Origin: an uncultured Bartonella sp.
GTDB lineage: Bacteria; Pseudomonadota; Alphaproteobacteria; Rhizobiales; Rhizobiaceae
Direction of reading: 5' to 3'
DNA length: 48,857 nucleotides
NCBI RefSeq assembly: GCF_945285465.1
Contig: NZ_CALYQK010000010.1
Location: forward strand, 1-48,857
A program made the position numbers and the translations under genes. The notes under the pieces are model-generated. The model had not been told where the DNA came from. It saw only the letters and a program-made list of their open reading frames with translations, and searched no databases. Shown here piece after piece: positions 36,933 to 45,790 of this stretch. Position 1 is the stretch's first letter, and the number at the start of each line of letters is the position of its first letter.

Positions 36933-37889
36933 TCAGGAAAGTGATCGACCTATTTCCAGATATTTGTCCCAACGTTCTTTTTTCAACGTCTCGCCGTCTT
37001 TTCCTTCCATGCTCTTTAAAGCGGCTTCAATCACCTGACCTGTCGCATCAATTGTTTCTTTTTTGTTGCGATGAGCCCCTCCTAGCGGCTCGGGAATGAT
37101 ACCGTCGATAATTTTCAATTTATAAAGATCTTGCGCTGTAATATGCATCGATGTTGCTGCATCTTTCGCCCTTGTCGCATCTCGCCATAATATGGAAGCT
37201 GCTCCTTCCGGCGATATCACCGAATAGATGGCGTGTTCAAGCATATAGACCTTATTGGCTGCGGCAATGGCAATTGCGCCGCCAGAGCCACCTTCGCCGA
37301 TAATTACTGACACAACCGGCACTTTCAACCGCAATGTTTCTGCTGTAGATTGGGCAATAGCTTCGGCTTGCCCGCGTTCTTCGGCACTTACACCCGGATA
37401 GGCACCGGCCGTATCGACAAGAGTAATCAACGGTAAGCCGAACCGGTCGGCCATTTCCATAATGCGCACAGCTTTCCGATAACCTTCAGGACGCGCCGAA
37501 CCGAAATTATAGCGTAACCGCGATTGCGTATCATAGCCTTTTTCCTGACCGAGATAGGCAATTGCCTGTCCGTTGAAGCGTGCCAGACCTGCCTGTATTG
37601 CTTCATCTTCACCGAACTTCCGGTCGCCTGCCAAAGGCGTCACATCGGTAAAAAGTGCGGCCGAATAATCAAGAAAATGCGGACGATCCGGATGGCGGGC
37701 CACCTGGGCTTTCTGCCAGGGTGTAAGCTTCTTATAAAGATCACGCAAAGCCGCTTTAGAACGGTCTTCAAGGCGGGATATCTCCTCGCCCATATCGACG
37801 CTCCCTTTTTCCTGAGCAATCTTTTTAAGTTCAAAAATTTGCGCTTCCAGATCGGCAACCGGCTTTTCGAAATCGAGATAATTGTACAT
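36933..37889 (-). CDS. accA: Acetyl-CoA carboxylase carboxyltransferase subunit alpha
   Basis: AccA with AccD transfers carboxyl to acetyl-CoA to make malonyl-CoA for fatty acid synthesis. The 318-residue product has the usual MYNYLDFEKP N-terminus, RHPDRPHFLDY, GSARPEGYRKAVRIMEMADRFGLPLITLVDTAGAYPG and GEGGSGGAIAIAAA, all diagnostic. The ATG at 37889 has GGAG upstream; a TTG three codons earlier is unlikely. It lies downstream of xerD on the same strand, a conserved Rhizobiales neighbour. Confidence 0.96.
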   Translation of the reverse strand: MYNYLDFEKPVADLEAQIFELKKIAQEKGSVDMGEEISRLEDRSKAALRDLYKKLTPWQKAQVARHPDRPHFLDYSAALFTDVTPLAGDRKFGEDEAIQAGLARFNGQAIAYLGQEKGYDTQSRLRYNFGSARPEGYRKAVRIMEMADRFGLPLITLVDTAGAYPGVSAEERGQAEAIAQSTAETLRLKVPVVSVIIGEGGSGGAIAIAAANKVYMLEHAIYSVISPEGAASILWRDATRAKDAATSMHITAQDLYKLKIIDGIIPEPLGGAHRNKKETIDATGQVIEAALKSMEGKDGETLKKERWDKYLEIGRSLS

Positions 37890-37968
37890 AGGCTCCAACT
37901 TTTTATCGCACCATGTGACGGTTCACTCAAAGCGTCACTGGCGTTTCTTTATAGCATAATAGTTATCT

Positions 37969-38907
37969 TTACTCTGCATGAGACCGCTCGGCAAGCGGAT
38001 GATGCTCATTTACGAGACTTTGCAGCTTTTCTTCAAGCACATGCGTGTAGATTTGTGTTGTCGATATATTTGCATGGCCAAGCAATTGTTGAACAACGCG
38101 CAAATCGGCGCCATGTTGCAATAAATGGCTGGCGAAAGCATGGCGAATAACATGCGGTGAAATATTGTGCGCGCTAATTCCAGCGGCAATGGCCAGAAGT
38201 TTGAGTTCGCGGGCAACAACTTGACGGGCGATATAGCCTTGATCGGCATGTGCAGGAAACAGATAAGGGCTGGCACCATCAACCGTTTTGTCACGCAACT
38301 TCAGCCATTTAGCCAAGGCTTCGCGCGCTTTTCCGGAAAGTGGCACCATACGTTCTTTAGCCCCCTTTCCTCTCACCAACAGAAAATTCGGGTTGCCACG
38401 TGCAATGCGTACTGGCAGACTTACAAGCTCGCTAATGCGCAAACCAGTGGCATAAAGAAGTTCGATAATTGTATGAAGGCGCAAATTCTTTTTTTGTTCT
38501 GCTGGGGAAAGATCACAACGTTCGGCATTTTCTTCGGCAATTTCGAGAAGACGGGTCACCTGTTTTTCATTGATGATTTTCGGCAAATTTACCTTTTTGC
38601 GTGGTGTGTCGATATTGCCCGACGGGTCGTCTTGGCGAAAACCTTCTGCATAAAGAAACTGGAAAAACTGGCGCAAGGTCGACAAACGTCGTGCTTGAGA
38701 GGTGGCCGCAAATCCTTGCCCCTGCATGGATGACAATATTTTTGTAAGCTGTTTGCTGTCGGTTGCAAAGAATGTTGTGCGCAAAAACGACAATTCTTTT
38801 TGAGCCCACAGAAGATCGCGCCGATAAGCTTCGAGTGTATTTTTTGAACACCCCCGTTCGGCGCTCATCATTTCAAGAAAATTGTCTATTGTTGCTGCAA
38901 GATTCAT
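37969..38907 (-). CDS. xerD: Tyrosine recombinase XerD
   Basis: XerD with XerC resolves chromosome dimers at dif. The 312-residue protein has a SAM-like N-terminal core-binding domain and a C-terminal catalytic domain with the Arg in ATGLRISELVSLPV, Lys in RGKGAKERMVPL, HVIRHAFASHLL (His-X-X-Arg), GHANISTTQIYTHV with the His and catalytic Tyr. Start ATG 38907 follows GAGGG. The context beside accA and aroK is chromosomal, so it is the housekeeping enzyme and not a phage integrase. Confidence 0.93.
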   Translation of the reverse strand: MNLAATIDNFLEMMSAERGCSKNTLEAYRRDLLWAQKELSFLRTTFFATDSKQLTKILSSMQGQGFAATSQARRLSTLRQFFQFLYAEGFRQDDPSGNIDTPRKKVNLPKIINEKQVTRLLEIAEENAERCDLSPAEQKKNLRLHTIIELLYATGLRISELVSLPVRIARGNPNFLLVRGKGAKERMVPLSGKAREALAKWLKLRDKTVDGASPYLFPAHADQGYIARQVVARELKLLAIAAGISAHNISPHVIRHAFASHLLQHGADLRVVQQLLGHANISTTQIYTHVLEEKLQSLVNEHHPLAERSHAE

Positions 38908-38935
38908 TTTAACCCTCTTTAACTTTTGAAACAGG

Positions 38936-39133
38936 CTAGTTTTGTGAGGCTTCCGGATCGGCCGGTTGTTGGCGCAATAGCGGGCGGTTATGCAAATGAA
39001 GATTTTCCGGAGCAATGTCGATGGTTATATCGGCGGTTACCGGTTTGACAAGATAGACCAATCCGACCATAGCTCCATAAATAAGTGCTATCACAACGAC
39101 AATGGCAAATACTAAACGAGTTAATGTGGGCAT
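38936..39133 (-). CDS. Small single-pass membrane protein, conserved beside xerD
   Basis: The product of 65 residues (81 if translation begins at the ATG at 39181) has one strong hydrophobic segment (about 20 residues after the start) and a short polar C-terminal tail with two His. A similar small protein lies between xerD and divergent aroK in Brucella-type genomes, as far as I recall. Neither start has a strong ribosome-binding site; I prefer 39133 because related proteins begin Met-Pro. Function unknown. Confidence 0.65.
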   Translation of the reverse strand: MPTLTRLVFAIVVVIALIYGAMVGLVYLVKPVTADITIDIAPENLHLHNRPLLRQQPADPEASQN

Positions 39134-39238
39134 AACGGTTTTAAAATTATCCAATACTGAAAGACTTTTAACGAGTATCATGCCTTATAAATATTAACAG
39201 GGATTGACTTCCGCCGCGAGAAATGTCGAAACAAAAGC

Positions 39239-39838
39239 ATGAAAACTAGATTGTCAAAAAATGGGCCGATGGCAAAAACTGCATGCCGACTGATGTCACG
39301 TTTAGGCAAACATTCGCTTGTGCTTGTCGGTTTGATGGGAGCAGGCAAGTCAACCATTGGCAAACGCGTTGCCACAATGTTGGATCTGCCTTTTCATGAT
39401 ACCGATTATGAAATCGAGCAGGCGGCACGCATGACAATACCGGAATTATTTGAAATTTACGGTGAACCTGCTTTTCGTGATCTTGAACGTCGTGTTATTT
39501 TGCGGCTGCTAAAAGAAGGCCCGATGGTGCTTGCAACAGGCGGTGGTGCCTATATGAACGAGGAAACGCGCAAAGCGATTGCCGACAATAGTATTTCGAT
39601 CTGGCTTCATGCCGAGCTTGATGTACTGATGGAACGTGTTTCCCATCGCCAGAACCGGCCTTTGTTGAAAAAACCCGATCCACGGGCGTTCATGGCGCAG
39701 CTCATGGCCGAGCGTTACCCCGTTTATGCGTTGGCCGATTTAACGGTGAGCAGTCGTAAAACCCGCCGTGACGTGGTTGCCCGTGATGTCGTGCGCACCG
39801 TCGAGCGACACCTTTCAAAACAGGATAAACAAAAATAG
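39239..39838 (+). CDS. aroK: Shikimate kinase
   Basis: AroK phosphorylates shikimate on the route to chorismate. The 199-residue protein has Walker [12 protein letters not shown], the shikimate-binding DTDYEIE and [15 protein letters not shown], and the lid Arg in RQNRPLL. The N-terminal extension before [12 protein letters not shown] is about 25 residues, common in Rhizobiales. aroB begins 12 bases after the stop, so they are co-transcribed; the unit is divergent from the small membrane protein and xerD. Confidence 0.94.
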   Translation: MKTRLSKNGPMAKTACRLMSRLGKHSLVLVGLMGAGKSTIGKRVATMLDLPFHDTDYEIEQAARMTIPELFEIYGEPAFRDLERRVILRLLKEGPMVLATGGGAYMNEETRKAIADNSISIWLHAELDVLMERVSHRQNRPLLKKPDPRAFMAQLMAERYPVYALADLTVSSRKTRRDVVARDVVRTVERHLSKQDKQK

Positions 39839-39850
39839 AGGAAGCCTACC

Positions 39851-40969
39851 ATGGAACGCCAAACTGTAAATGTGACCCTTGGAAAACGCAGTTATGATAT
39901 TCTCATTGGCCCGGGTTTAATTATCTCTGCAGGAAAAGAAATCGCCCGCCTTTTTTCCGGCAAAAGAGCGGCTGTCGTTACCGATGAAAACGTTGCCGCG
40001 CTACACTTGGGAATGCTTACCTTAAGTTTTCGTGATGCTGGCATTGACATGATACCAATTATTGTCAAAGCGGGCGAGAAGTCGAAATGTTTTGAAACAC
40101 TGCAGTTAGTAACAGACAACATTTTGGATAATCGTCTGGAGCGGGGCGATCTTGTTGTTGCTTTTGGCGGCGGGGTTGTCGGTGATCTTGCGGGTTTTGC
40201 TGCCGGAATTGTCCGTCGCGGTATGAATTTGGTCCAGATTCCCACCTCTCTGCTGGCTCAGGTTGATTCGTCGGTCGGTGGCAAAACCGGCATAGATACG
40301 CGTCAGGGTAAAAATCTGATCGGCGTTTTCTATCAACCGAAACTGGTTATTGCCGACACAATGGTTCTTGATACCCTTTCCGAACGGGAATTCAAAGCTG
40401 GATATGCCGAAGTTGCAAAATATGGATTAATCAATCAGCCGGATTTTTTTTCATGGTTGGAAAAAAATTGGAAAGAAATTTTTCTTGGCGACAACGCCCG
40501 CATAGAAGCTATTGCCCGCTCTTGTCGCTCGAAAGCCGACGTGGTAGCGTCTGACGAACACGAGACAGGCGAGCGTGCACTTTTGAATTTGGGCCACACT
40601 TTCGGTCATGCGCTGGAGACCGTTACCGACTATGATTCGACACGCCTTGTCCACGGTGAAGGTGTTTCTATCGGCATGGTATTGGCGCACGAATTTTCAA
40701 ACTATCTCGGACTTTGTAACGCCGAGGTTGCCACGCGGGTCGAAAGCCATTTGAGTACCGTCGGTTTGCCAACGGCTTTGCAAGATGTGCCCGGTGGCGT
40801 GCCGAATGCCGAAACACTGATGAAAATTATTGCCCAAGACAAAAAAGTTAGTCACGGCAATCTTACTTTCATTCTTACACGCGGGCTTGGCGAAGCATTT
40901 ATCGCCAAAAATGTACCACCGGAAAAGGTTTTGGCATTTCTTAAACAAAAACTTGGTGAAAGTGATTGA
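39851..40969 (+). CDS. aroB: 3-dehydroquinate synthase
   Basis: AroB converts DAHP to 3-dehydroquinate using NAD and a divalent metal. The 372-residue product matches the family. [19 protein letters not shown] and [22 protein letters not shown] form the NAD/substrate pocket, and ELRLR-type [22 protein letters not shown] carries the metal-binding His and Glu. GAGGAAG lies before the ATG. It forms an operon with aroK. Confidence 0.95.
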   Translation: MERQTVNVTLGKRSYDILIGPGLIISAGKEIARLFSGKRAAVVTDENVAALHLGMLTLSFRDAGIDMIPIIVKAGEKSKCFETLQLVTDNILDNRLERGDLVVAFGGGVVGDLAGFAAGIVRRGMNLVQIPTSLLAQVDSSVGGKTGIDTRQGKNLIGVFYQPKLVIADTMVLDTLSEREFKAGYAEVAKYGLINQPDFFSWLEKNWKEIFLGDNARIEAIARSCRSKADVVASDEHETGERALLNLGHTFGHALETVTDYDSTRLVHGEGVSIGMVLAHEFSNYLGLCNAEVATRVESHLSTVGLPTALQDVPGGVPNAETLMKIIAQDKKVSHGNLTFILTRGLGEAFIAKNVPPEKVLAFLKQKLGESD

Positions 40970-41009
40970 TCATCACAACTATATTGGTTAATGCTGCGGA
41001 AGCGATGAA

Positions 41010-41316
41010 GTCTGCGTAGCTCAGCAGGATAGAGCACAGGATTCCTGAAACAAAATTGGGCGCATGAATAAGGAAACTTTTCTTGCGGATCTGCTCAAAG
41101 TCGGGGAACGCTTGTGGCATCAAAGCCATATGCCAATCCCGAGCCAAGCCCTTAAATTTTAAGGGAAGGTGTAGAGACTGGACGGGCAGCACCTAAAGGG
41201 TTTTGCCAATGGTGAAGGGACAGTCCAGACCACGAACGGTCATGTTTTGGCCGGCGACGAAAGTCGAAGTGGTATGAATCCTGGGGTCGTGGGTTCGAAT
41301 CCCGCCGCGGACACCA
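41010..41316 (+). tRNA. tRNA-Arg(CCU), interrupted by a group I intron
   Basis: The exons are 41010-41046 and 41277-41313, with CCA encoded at 41314-41316. Joined they form a complete 74-base cloverleaf: acceptor GTCTGCG / CGCGGAC (one G-T pair), D-arm GCTCAGCAGGATAGAGC, anticodon stem CAGGA / TCCTG with loop TTCCTAA and anticodon CCT, five-base variable loop, and T-arm GTGGG-TTCGAAT-CCCGC. Neither half is a tRNA alone. It reads the rare AGG arginine codon. tRNA-Arg(CCU) genes of other alphaproteobacteria, notably Agrobacterium, carry a group I intron at this position. Confidence 0.93.
41047..41276 (+). other. Group I self-splicing intron in the tRNA-Arg anticodon loop
   Basis: The 230-base insert begins after T of the anticodon and ends in G, as group I introns do. 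P1 can form between CCT-GA and TTGGG, placing a U-G pair at the 5' splice site. Core elements are visible: ATCCCGAGCCAAGCCC (P/Q region, P4-P5), GTAGAGACTGGACGGGC (R element, P7 5' strand) and ACAGTCCAGACCAC (S element, P7 3' strand). It has no open frame for a homing endonuclease. Size is close to the 249-base Agrobacterium intron. Confidence 0.88.
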
Positions 41317-41672
41317 TCGCTTTTCTCTGTCTGTTGCGCTACTTTGTGTTGTTGAAAATCGGTGATTTGCCCTGTTGTCATTATCGCCGGAAATAAGCAT
41401 CAGAAATCTGTATTTCGTGCAAAGTTTCTGCGAAATCTATTTTTCAGTTTTTTCATTACCACTACAACTCTTGTAACACCTCATGTAACCTGGCGTGAAA
41501 ACGCTAAAAGATAAGTTTTATAAAACACATTAAATACCGATATTTAGGTTAATTCTATTGAACATTTTTACCTGTTAACGTTCCACCCAAGTTAAATTGA
41601 AACTGAAAGCGCTATTCATTCTGCGTTCAGACAATTGCTTTTATATTCGTAGAAATAACAAAGGAGGTAAAA
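41317..41672. other. 356-bp region after the tRNA, without a gene
   Basis: I see no gene, no second copy of the tRNA 3' end and no integrase remnant. The right end is AT-rich and must hold the promoter of the next gene; no clear -35/-10 pair stands out. Confidence 0.4.
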
Positions 41673-42161
41673 ATGACCGAATTTGTTATTGACTACGGCA
41701 ATATTTCAATAAAAGGTGATAATACAATGAATATTTCAAATAATAATAACACTTTACTTATGAAAAAAACTCTCGCAAAACTGGTTTTGGTTTCAAGCCT
41801 TTTGACACTTCCTACTTTTGCTTATGCCGCCGAAAAAGCCCCGCTTGATGGCGCTAAAACCACAACAACCGAAACTTCGGCAAAAATTTCGGCCGATTGC
41901 ACATTGAAAGGGATTGCGCTTCACGGCAAGGTTCTGGTTGTTGACAAAGCCGCCGATTTCACCGTTAAAATGGTCAATGAAGCACCAGATTTAACCATTG
42001 TCTCCAGCACAACGCCACAAAAATGTGGTGAATGGCAGTTTGTTACCTCGGGCAACCATGATTTCACTATCGAATTTGTTGAAGACCGGCCGGAAAACAA
42101 CGCCGATTTCACAGCAAAAGTTGAAGGTTCTCTTCCAAAAGCTGTAAAAACAAAAAAATAA
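41673..42161 (+). CDS. Exported two-cysteine protein of unknown function
   Basis: The 162-residue product contains a good signal peptide (KK, hydrophobic stretch, cut after AYA near residue 52), but it begins only at Met30. The first 29 residues are a polar extension rich in Asn. The first ATG has a near-perfect AAGGAGGT, while Met30 has none, so translation should start at 41673. The mature domain has two Cys (76 and 118), possibly a disulfide, and strand-like units of the form D(F/L)T(V/I)xxV. These are reminiscent of small beta proteins with KVQVVDSFPD-type repeats seen in other proteobacteria (from memory). Role unknown. Confidence 0.78.
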   Translation: MTEFVIDYGNISIKGDNTMNISNNNNTLLMKKTLAKLVLVSSLLTLPTFAYAAEKAPLDGAKTTTTETSAKISADCTLKGIALHGKVLVVDKAADFTVKMVNEAPDLTIVSSTTPQKCGEWQFVTSGNHDFTIEFVEDRPENNADFTAKVEGSLPKAVKTKK

Positions 42162-42183
42162 AAAAATAATCACTTTAAACCAC

Positions 42184-42221
42184 GCCCACGCCTTACTTTT
42201 CCAAAAAAGAAAGGCGTGGGC
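42184..42221. terminator. Hairpin after the 41673 gene, possible terminator
   Basis: GCCCACGCCTT / AAGGCGTGGGC (42184-42194 and 42211-42221) is a perfect 11-bp stem, extended inward by CTTTT / AAAAG. The following sequence is only weakly T-rich, so it may instead stabilise the RNA end. Confidence 0.55.
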
Positions 42222-42430
42222 TTATTATGGCTGTCTATCGCTCCCGGAAAAGCCTATACATTATAGAATAGTATTCGTCTTTAATAAGCATCGCACATTG
42301 ACGTTAAATATTTTCAATATCAAGATGTTTTTCAGTTCTAAACGTAAATATTAACATTACTTATTTTTGTCAACAGTGATCTATTATTATTAATGCGAGT
42401 GTTTATAGAAAGCCATTGTCTTTTCCTAAT

Positions 42431-42994
42431 CTAACCAAATGTGACAAGTTTCGTTTTTCTGGAAATATATGGTAAAATTCTTTCCATCGTGCGACGCGAA
42501 CAGGCAACACATCCTTCGGTTGGGGTAAATTGCGGGCGGGCAAGATGAATAAAAATTGCGCTGCCGCGGTTTTGTGCCCGGCGACAAATATTCCAGTCCG
42601 GTATCAGGACTATGTCATAAAGAGCATCACGACGACCAAGTTTTTCGGCACTATTTTTATAAGGTAACCGTACCGGCCGGTTATAATTGGCATCACCAAC
42701 GCTATCACACCAGCCATCGCGAAAATTCAAACGGTGAAGGTTCAATATGTGGCGGGGCAACATATGGCGACTATTTTTTTGAAAACCGCCAAGGATCGGC
42801 ATCACACCGATAGGAGTTGCGCCATCGCCTTCACGTTTTCTTGCACTAAAACCGTTCTTGCCTAAAGCACAAAGAAAGCGGTATTGACCGATTGCAAGAA
42901 TTCCCTGTGATTTCGTACCGCATCTTCGTCGCACGGCGATAAACGAAACAAAATGTGGTATTTTTATTGAATTTCTAGTCAAAGGCACTTGCAT
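42431..42994 (-). CDS. L,D-transpeptidase (YkuD-type catalytic domain)
   Basis: The 187-residue protein contains the YkuD motif with His150 in IFIHLARP and catalytic Cys162 in TEGCVACS. KREGDGATPIGVM is the conserved N-terminal strand region. Enzymes of this type make 3-3 crosslinks in peptidoglycan or attach proteins to it. No signal peptide or membrane segment is evident, which is usual for this short Rhizobiales subgroup but leaves export unexplained. It is divergent from cenR, with about 70 bases between starts, so the envelope regulator may control it. Confidence 0.85.
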   Translation of the reverse strand: MQVPLTRNSIKIPHFVSFIAVRRRCGTKSQGILAIGQYRFLCALGKNGFSARKREGDGATPIGVMPILGGFQKNSRHMLPRHILNLHRLNFRDGWCDSVGDANYNRPVRLPYKNSAEKLGRRDALYDIVLIPDWNICRRAQNRGSAIFIHLARPQFTPTEGCVACSRRTMERILPYISRKTKLVTFG

Positions 42995-43067
42995 GATGTC
43001 TAGTTTTTCGTGATTGTGTCAGCGGTTAGTACATAACGCATGATAGCGTTTTTAATAAGGACAAAAA

Positions 43068-43751
43068 ATGACCGATCGTACCCTTTTGATTGTAGATGAT
43101 GATGAAGACCTGCGCTCTATTCTGGTTGAGCAACTGCAAATGCATGAAGAATTCAATGTTCTACAGGAAAGTACCGCAACAAAAGGTCTTGAAACTGCAA
43201 GAAAAGAAAATGTCGATCTGATTATCATGGATATCGGCCTGCCTGATCTGGATGGGCGTGAGGCAGTTAAGAAACTCCGTCAGGAAGGTTTTCGTGCACC
43301 CATTATCATGTTGACCGGTCATGATACCGATTCCGACACTATTCTGGGGCTTGAGGCCGGAGCCAATGATTACGTGACCAAACCGTTTCGTTTTGCCGTT
43401 TTGCTTGCCCGTATCCGCGCCCAATTGCGTCAACACGAACAAAGTGAGGATGCGACTTTTCAAGTTGGTCCATACACGTTCAAACCCGGGCAAAAATTGC
43501 TTATTGACGAAAAGGGCAGCAAAATCCGCCTCACAGAAAAAGAGGCCGCCATTATAAAATTTCTTTATCGCGCTGGCGACAATGTCGTAAGTCGCGATAC
43601 GCTTCTGGAAGAGGTGTGGGGATATAATTCGGGTGTAACCACCCATACATTGGAAACCCACGTTTATCGGCTACGGCAAAAAATTGAAAAAGACCCTGCC
43701 AATGCCCAAATATTAATAACCGATAGTGGTGGATACAGATTAAACCCGTAA
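43068..43751 (+). CDS. cenR: OmpR-family response regulator, CenR/OtpR type
   Basis: The 227-residue regulator has a receiver domain with acidic pocket DDDED, phospho-Asp55 in MDIGLPDLDG and Lys in YVTKPF. A C-terminal winged helix follows (LTEKEAAIIKFLYRAGDNVVSRDTLLEEVWGYN, THTLETHVYRLRQKIE). The sequence and the following cNMP-binding gene match CenR of Caulobacter and OtpR of Brucella, which control cell-envelope functions. No histidine kinase is adjacent, as in those species, where the kinase gene lies elsewhere. Confidence 0.88.
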   Translation: MTDRTLLIVDDDEDLRSILVEQLQMHEEFNVLQESTATKGLETARKENVDLIIMDIGLPDLDGREAVKKLRQEGFRAPIIMLTGHDTDSDTILGLEAGANDYVTKPFRFAVLLARIRAQLRQHEQSEDATFQVGPYTFKPGQKLLIDEKGSKIRLTEKEAAIIKFLYRAGDNVVSRDTLLEEVWGYNSGVTTHTLETHVYRLRQKIEKDPANAQILITDSGGYRLNP

Positions 43752-43872
43752 TAGTTTTTTTTAATCTTGGAAATTATAAGTTCTAACGGTCGTAACTGAT
43801 TTGACAAATTTAATAACGGTCCAATAAGCTGATAAAATAAATGAACAAATTCATCACGATAAGGAGTTTTTG

Positions 43873-44328
43873 TTGCCAATTAACGATGATATTGTTTTAT
43901 TGAAAAAATTTGATTTTTTTAGCAAAATGACGACAGAACAGTTGCGACTATTGATTTTCGGGGCCGAGCGACGAAGTTTTAAGGCTGGAGATGCTATTTT
44001 TCATGAAGGGGAACAGGCTGAATGTGCCTACGTCATCCATTCCGGCATTGTCAGCCTTTATCGACAAAAAAATGATAATATCTACCCGATTGATATTATC
44101 AACAAACCTGCTTTATTAAACGAACTGGCGTTGATTACCGAAATTACATGTTCTGCCACAGCCTTGGCTCAATCGAACTGCATAGCACTACAGATTAGCC
44201 GCATAATTTTTTTACGCCTCATAAATGAATTTCCTGAAATTACCCGATATATCTATGATTATGTAAATGAGCGCATACGCAAACTTGCCAATGATGTAAA
44301 ACGGCTACCCAATTTGCAAAATGACTAG
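43873..44328 (+). CDS. Cyclic-nucleotide-binding-domain protein
   Basis: The 151-residue protein is essentially one CRP-like cNMP-binding domain, with FKAGDAIFHEGEQAECAYVIHSGIVSLY and the phosphate-cassette region around ALLNELALI. The C-terminal helix lacks a helix-turn-helix, so it is not a DNA-binding CRP. The cassette has no clear Arg-Ala-Ala, so nucleotide binding is uncertain. The start is a TTG; AAGGAG lies 6 bases before the TTG at 43873 (a second TTG one codon earlier is closer). It follows cenR, as in Brucella, where it is annotated as a protein kinase regulatory-subunit-like protein. Confidence 0.82.
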   Translation: MPINDDIVLLKKFDFFSKMTTEQLRLLIFGAERRSFKAGDAIFHEGEQAECAYVIHSGIVSLYRQKNDNIYPIDIINKPALLNELALITEITCSATALAQSNCIALQISRIIFLRLINEFPEITRYIYDYVNERIRKLANDVKRLPNLQND

Positions 44329-44487
44329 CGCACCACACCAAACCGTCGGATTTCTTCATTTCTGACAATAAAAATAAATTATTATCAAAATTGTCGAATG
44401 CGTTTGGCCAGTACCCGTTATAATTTTATCAAACTCTGATTTGCTCTGGTTTGTGCCGGATTTTTAAAAAACCGGCAAATTCTCGTA

Positions 44488-45264
44488 TCAGCTATTTCGG
44501 CAATATTTTTGAACGATACGTTGACCTGTTACATAGAACGATTTGCGATTGGTTATCTGTGGTGACAAAGCGGGAATAAAAATACGTCGTGATTGGCGAC
44601 GATGCATGGCCACCCCTTGATAAAGCCGTTTTTGTGCCTGACAAATAATAACACCACCAAAATAAGGAAACAGACTGCGGGCCAAAGGTTCGTAGATTTT
44701 TGAAAATCCCCGTGCAACGGTGCTTTTCGATGGCGAATAATAAAGCGCTTCCCCGATAGCGGAAATGGTAAAATTCGTTTCGTGAAGCAAATCCAGCAAT
44801 TGTACACGACTATAAGGCTGGCCGCTGCCAAATGGCGTATGATCATTGCGTGCCCAGAAACCGCGGCGATTGGGCACAATGACAATGATGCGCCCGTTAG
44901 GTGCCAATACACGCCACATTTCACTCAACATTTCACGCGCGTTCTCGGCAAATTCCAATGAATGAACAAGAATAACACGATCAACGGCGGCATCCGGTAA
45001 TGGCAGATCTTCTTCAAATACAAGAGCCGTTGCCACTTTTTCGGCTGAAGGCCAGACGCTTGCTCCTTGCCTTGCCGGCATAAAGGCAAAACACCGTTCG
45101 GCATGCTCTCTAAACCATGTCAGATATGGCGTAACATAGCCGAGTCCCATCACACGCTCGCCCGCGACATCATGGGCCATAAGATTGATCTTGTTTGTTA
45201 AGGTCGAAAAAACTTTTTCGCCAAGTACCGTGTCATAAAATGATTTGAACGTCAGAATATCCAA
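44488..45264 (-). CDS. Class I SAM-dependent methyltransferase
   Basis: The 258-residue protein has a Methyltransf_11 core. VMGLGYVTPYL is motif I in a variant form, ALVFEEDLPLPDAAVDRVILVHSLEFAENAREMLSEMWRVLAPNGRIIVIVPN covers motifs II-III, and a basic C-terminal tail follows. No ATG suits the N-terminus; TTG at 45264 with AAGG upstream gives the family length. In related genomes this gene often sits near gloB; that gene is not present here. The methyl acceptor is unknown. Confidence 0.82.
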   Translation of the reverse strand: MDILTFKSFYDTVLGEKVFSTLTNKINLMAHDVAGERVMGLGYVTPYLTWFREHAERCFAFMPARQGASVWPSAEKVATALVFEEDLPLPDAAVDRVILVHSLEFAENAREMLSEMWRVLAPNGRIIVIVPNRRGFWARNDHTPFGSGQPYSRVQLLDLLHETNFTISAIGEALYYSPSKSTVARGFSKIYEPLARSLFPYFGGVIICQAQKRLYQGVAMHRRQSRRIFIPALSPQITNRKSFYVTGQRIVQKYCRNS

Positions 45265-45280
45265 ATATAAACCTTAGATC

Positions 45281-45619
45281 TTAATAGGCCGCATTTTGAG
45301 GTGCTTGTTGCACTGCCGGCTGCGCGGGCTGTGTCTGTGTCATATTCGTGTCCCAACAGCCGAGATTCCTGCCGCGCAAATTATGTGCATCTATGTCAAC
45401 CAGTGCCCGTTGGTCTTCCTTCATCATAAAATAACGTGTGCGGTTTTTGACATTGATTTTTTGCCAGCCGACACATTCGGTAGGCAATTCGACCTTCTGG
45501 GTAGTAATTTTCTCTGTCCATGCCGTTGCTTGAGTTGCACAACCTGAAACCAATAAAATACATGGTAAACATAATACCTTGACATCAATCAAATTATTTA
45601 ACCTGACCATGAATTTCAT
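45281..45619 (-). CDS. Small lipoprotein with a phage-like C..W / HN..G..GCW motif
   Basis: The product of 112 residues (109 from the ATG at 45610) has a signal peptide with lipobox VSGC at Cys27, so it is predicted to be a membrane-anchored lipoprotein. The mature part reads CVGW, then ALVDIDAHN, then GCW. This spacing resembles short proteins of phage lysis regions. A Gln/Ala/Pro-rich tail ends the protein. It is 16 bases upstream of the methyltransferase start on the same strand. Function unknown; the phage resemblance is from memory. Confidence 0.7.
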   Translation of the reverse strand: MKFMVRLNNLIDVKVLCLPCILLVSGCATQATAWTEKITTQKVELPTECVGWQKINVKNRTRYFMMKEDQRALVDIDAHNLRGRNLGCWDTNMTQTQPAQPAVQQAPQNAAY

Positions 45620-45790
45620 CCAATCATTCGTCACAATATCGCGCCAAGGCGCAATAATAACAAACTCCGTTAAAAAAAGGAGCATAATTATGCATTTAAG
45701 GTTAAATTCTGACAGAATCATTAAAATATTGAAACCTTATAAAATAGTTTTTTGAATGAAACGAATGACAAAACTCTGAAAGGAAATCCT

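Noticed and set aside
41010-41046. 5' tRNA half as evidence of a phage attachment site
   Set aside because: The gap between halves has group I features and no integrase or duplicated 3' end, so an intron explains it better than an integrated element.
41152-41400. Minus-strand frames across the tRNA intron
   Set aside because: They run through tRNA exons and structured intron RNA; the intron encodes no endonuclease motif.
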